Assembly: GCA_027044735.1 (NCBI GenBank)
Contig: JALUBW010000001.1
Span: forward strand, 1 to 6,759
From: Anaerolineales bacterium
GTDB lineage: Bacteria > Chloroflexota > Anaerolineae > Anaerolineales > DRMV01
Direction of reading: 5' to 3'
Length of the DNA: 6,759 bases
The position numbers and the translations under genes are program-made. Every line of letters begins with the position of its first letter. The stretch's first letter is position 1. The notes below the pieces were generated by a model that worked only from the letters and a program-made list of their open reading frames with translations, was not told the DNA's origin and did not search any database. Shown piece by piece: positions 5,300-6,759 of this stretch.

Positions 5300-5629
5300 T
5301 TAGCGCATCTTGAAGAAACTGGTCAACTTCATGGCCAAGTTGAGGTTGCCCTTCAACTTCAACTTGCCCTGCATGAAGGCGGCCATGCCATCCAGTTTGC
5401 CGAGGATGACGTCTTTGTAATCCTGCGCGTCGGCTTCCAAGGTGAGGGTGGGGTTTTCGGCCATGCCCTCTTCCACGGTGCACTGGCCGTCTTTGATGGT
5501 GATGATCCAGTCACCGCCTTCTTCGCCGCTGAGGTGGTACTGGATTACGGCTTCCACGCCTTTGGCCTTTTCGGGCAGGAAAGCCTTGGGCATCCGCTCC
5601 ATCAATTCTTTCACGGTAATCTCGCTCAT
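5300..5629 (-). CDS. SCP2 sterol-carrier domain protein
   Basis: A 109-residue protein that is almost entirely one SCP2 domain, a soluble fold with a hydrophobic tunnel that binds sterols, fatty acids or acyl-CoA. Family features seen are the central GGDWIITIKDGQCTVEEG strands, then NPTLTLEADAQDYKDV, and the closing GKLDGMAAFMQGKLKLKGNL and NLAMKLTSFF, typical of the C-terminal tunnel lid. The length is normal for a stand-alone domain. The start is placed at ATG 5629 because AAAGGAG lies 7 nt upstream. An in-frame GTG at 5668 would start inside the repeat hairpin and lacks a ribosome site. It follows the thiolase by 86 bases on the same strand, so it probably serves as an acyl-CoA or lipid carrier for the same pathway. 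The ligand is not determined by sequence. Confidence 0.9.
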   Translation of the reverse strand: MSEITVKELMERMPKAFLPEKAKGVEAVIQYHLSGEEGGDWIITIKDGQCTVEEGMAENPTLTLEADAQDYKDVILGKLDGMAAFMQGKLKLKGNLNLAMKLTSFFKMR

Positions 5630-5653
5630 CGTTACGCTCCTTTGAAATGGGTG

Positions 5654-5712
5654 AACCGCAGATTTCACAGATTACGCAGAAAAAATCTGTGAAATCTGCG
5701 TCATCTGCGGTT
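5654..5712. repeat. Repeat hairpin between thiolase and SCP2 genes
   Basis: A perfect 17-bp inverted repeat, CGCAGATTTCACAGATT (5657-5673) and its complement at 5684-5700, surrounds a 10-nt loop. Outer copies AACCGCAGAT (5654-5663) and ATCTGCGGTT (5703-5712) also pair. It begins with AACCGCAGATT, as the array at 1018 does. No T-run follows the stem on the minus strand, so it looks like a repeat-derived RNA hairpin in the operon rather than a true terminator. Confidence 0.7.
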
Positions 5713-5715
5713 TTC

Positions 5716-6759
5716 TCACTGCAAATTTTCAAACACACCGGCTGCGCCCATGCCGCCGCCGATGCACATGGTCACGATGCCGAATTGGACATCGCGGCGC
5801 TTCATTTCGTAGACCAACTGCGTGGTCAGTTTCGCGCCGGTGCAGCCCAAAGGATGGCCGAGGGCAATCGCACCGCCGTTGACATTCACGATTTCCTCGT
5901 TCAGGCCGAGGTTGCGAATCACGGCCAGCGACTGCGAGGCAAAGGCTTCGTTCAATTCTATCAGACCGATGTCGTCCAGCGAAAGCCCGGCCAGTTTGAG
6001 CGCCTTGGGCACGGCGTACATGGGGCCAATGCCCATGATTTCGGGGTCGACGCCCGCCACGGCAAAGGAAACGAAGCGCGCCATCGGCTTCAGCCCCAAC
6101 GCCTCGGCTTTGGCGCGGGACATGATGAGCACCGCGGCCGCGCCGTCGGACATCTGCGAGGAGTTGCCCGCAGTAACCGTGCCGCCCACCTTGAACACGG
6201 GTTTGAGGCGGGCGAGGGCTTCCATGCTGGTGTCGCGGCGCGGGCCTTCGTCGCGCTTGAAGACGAACTTCTTGGTCACCACTTCGCCGTCGTCGGTGGC
6301 CTGCTTGATTTCCACTTCCAGGGGGGTGATCTCTTCGTCAAAGCGGCCGGAATCCACCGCGGCGGCAGCGCGCTGGTTGCTGCGCAGGGCAAAGCGGTCT
6401 TGGTCTTCGCGGCTGATGCCGAACTGCTCGGCGACGCGCTCCGCGGTCAAGCCCATGCTTAAATACACGCCGGGCCAGTCGGCCGCCAGTTTGGGGTTGG
6501 GGGCGAACTTGTTGCCGGTCATGGGCACCATGGTCATGGATTCGGTGCCGCCGGCGATGGCGACTTCCAACTGGCCGGACATGATGGCAAAGGCCGCATG
6601 GGCGATGCTCTGCAGGCCCGAAGAGCAGAAGCGGTTGATGGTTTCGCCGGGCACGCTGGTGGGCAGGCCGGCGCGTAGCAGCGCCACGCGGGCCACGTTC
6701 ATGCCCTGCTCGCCTTCGGGGAAAGCACAACCGAAAATCACATCTTGGATGTCTTCCGG
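5716..6759 (-). CDS. fadA: Acetyl-CoA C-acyltransferase (3-ketoacyl-CoA thiolase), N-terminus cut by right edge
   Basis: The visible 347 residues form a thiolase lacking roughly the first 45. Thiolases cleave 3-ketoacyl-CoA to acetyl-CoA and a shortened acyl-CoA in beta-oxidation, or run in reverse in condensation. The active-site parts are intact: nucleophilic Cys in NRFCSSGLQ (Cys about residue 45 of the fragment), NEAFA near 270, the His of GHPLG at about 302, and the second Cys in CIGGGMG at about 332. The NRFCSSGLQ form favours the FadA-like broad or long-chain group over AtoB/PhaA-type acetoacetyl-CoA thiolases (usually with a GSG motif), so the symbol is a group name rather than proof of substrate. 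The frame is open through to base 6759; an internal GTG at 6741 is not the start. A multifunctional FadB-like partner may lie upstream, outside the window. The SCP2 gene follows downstream. Confidence 0.93.
   Translation of the reverse strand, partial: PEDIQDVIFGCAFPEGEQGMNVARVALLRAGLPTSVPGETINRFCSSGLQSIAHAAFAIMSGQLEVAIAGGTESMTMVPMTGNKFAPNPKLAADWPGVYLSMGLTAERVAEQFGISREDQDRFALRSNQRAAAAVDSGRFDEEITPLEVEIKQATDDGEVVTKKFVFKRDEGPRRDTSMEALARLKPVFKVGGTVTAGNSSQMSDGAAAVLIMSRAKAEALGLKPMARFVSFAVAGVDPEIMGIGPMYAVPKALKLAGLSLDDIGLIELNEAFASQSLAVIRNLGLNEEIVNVNGGAIALGHPLGCTGAKLTTQLVYEMKRRDVQFGIVTMCIGGGMGAAGVFENLQ

Noticed and set aside
5647..6462. Long plus-strand frame of 271 codons
   Set aside because: It is the antisense of the thiolase gene, whose catalytic motifs are all intact on the minus strand; the His/Ala/Gly-rich translation is typical of a GC-rich shadow.

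Overview
The window looks like a bacterial chromosome fragment of moderate GC. Intergenic arrays of CTCTGCGT/CACAGAG-type units and the gene content are compatible with an environmental lineage such as Chloroflexota (Anaerolineae-like), but that placement is only an impression. Both ends are cut inside genes.

Left block (1-1216, minus strand): the N-terminal membrane half of an ABC exporter runs off the left edge. Its leader holds a 160-bp repeat array, and beyond that lies an inverted repeat, AGGTTAGA-N6-TCTAACCT. Positions 1217-1837 hold no convincing gene. They contain two diverged inverted copies of one intergenic repeat, and between these a strongly palindromic element. Positions 1875-2584 (plus strand) hold two small, unrecognised membrane-protein genes that overlap by one base behind a TACAAT -10 box.

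Centre (2605-4983, minus strand): a two-gene unit encodes a large, cysteine-free ArsR-type winged-helix regulator followed by an MFS transporter, joined by a GTGA start/stop overlap. Its promoter (TTGACA-17-TATTCT) is covered by a perfect 12-bp inverted repeat, CTTTCGGTTAGA-N6-TCTAACCGAAAG. The core of this operator, GGTTAGA-N6-TCTAACC, is identical to the site upstream of the ABC exporter. The most interesting reading of the window is therefore a small efflux regulon. In it the regulator would control itself, the MFS pump and the separately transcribed ABC exporter. This is inferred from the shared site, not proven.

Right block (4984-6759, minus strand): a thiolase (FadA-like, N-terminus beyond the edge) is followed by a stand-alone SCP2 sterol-carrier protein, a lipid/acyl-CoA metabolism pair. 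A 17-bp perfect hairpin of the intergenic repeat family sits between them. An intrinsic terminator follows about 250 bp after SCP2. The gap before that terminator is bounded by two copies of GGTAATTACCT and may be inserted DNA.
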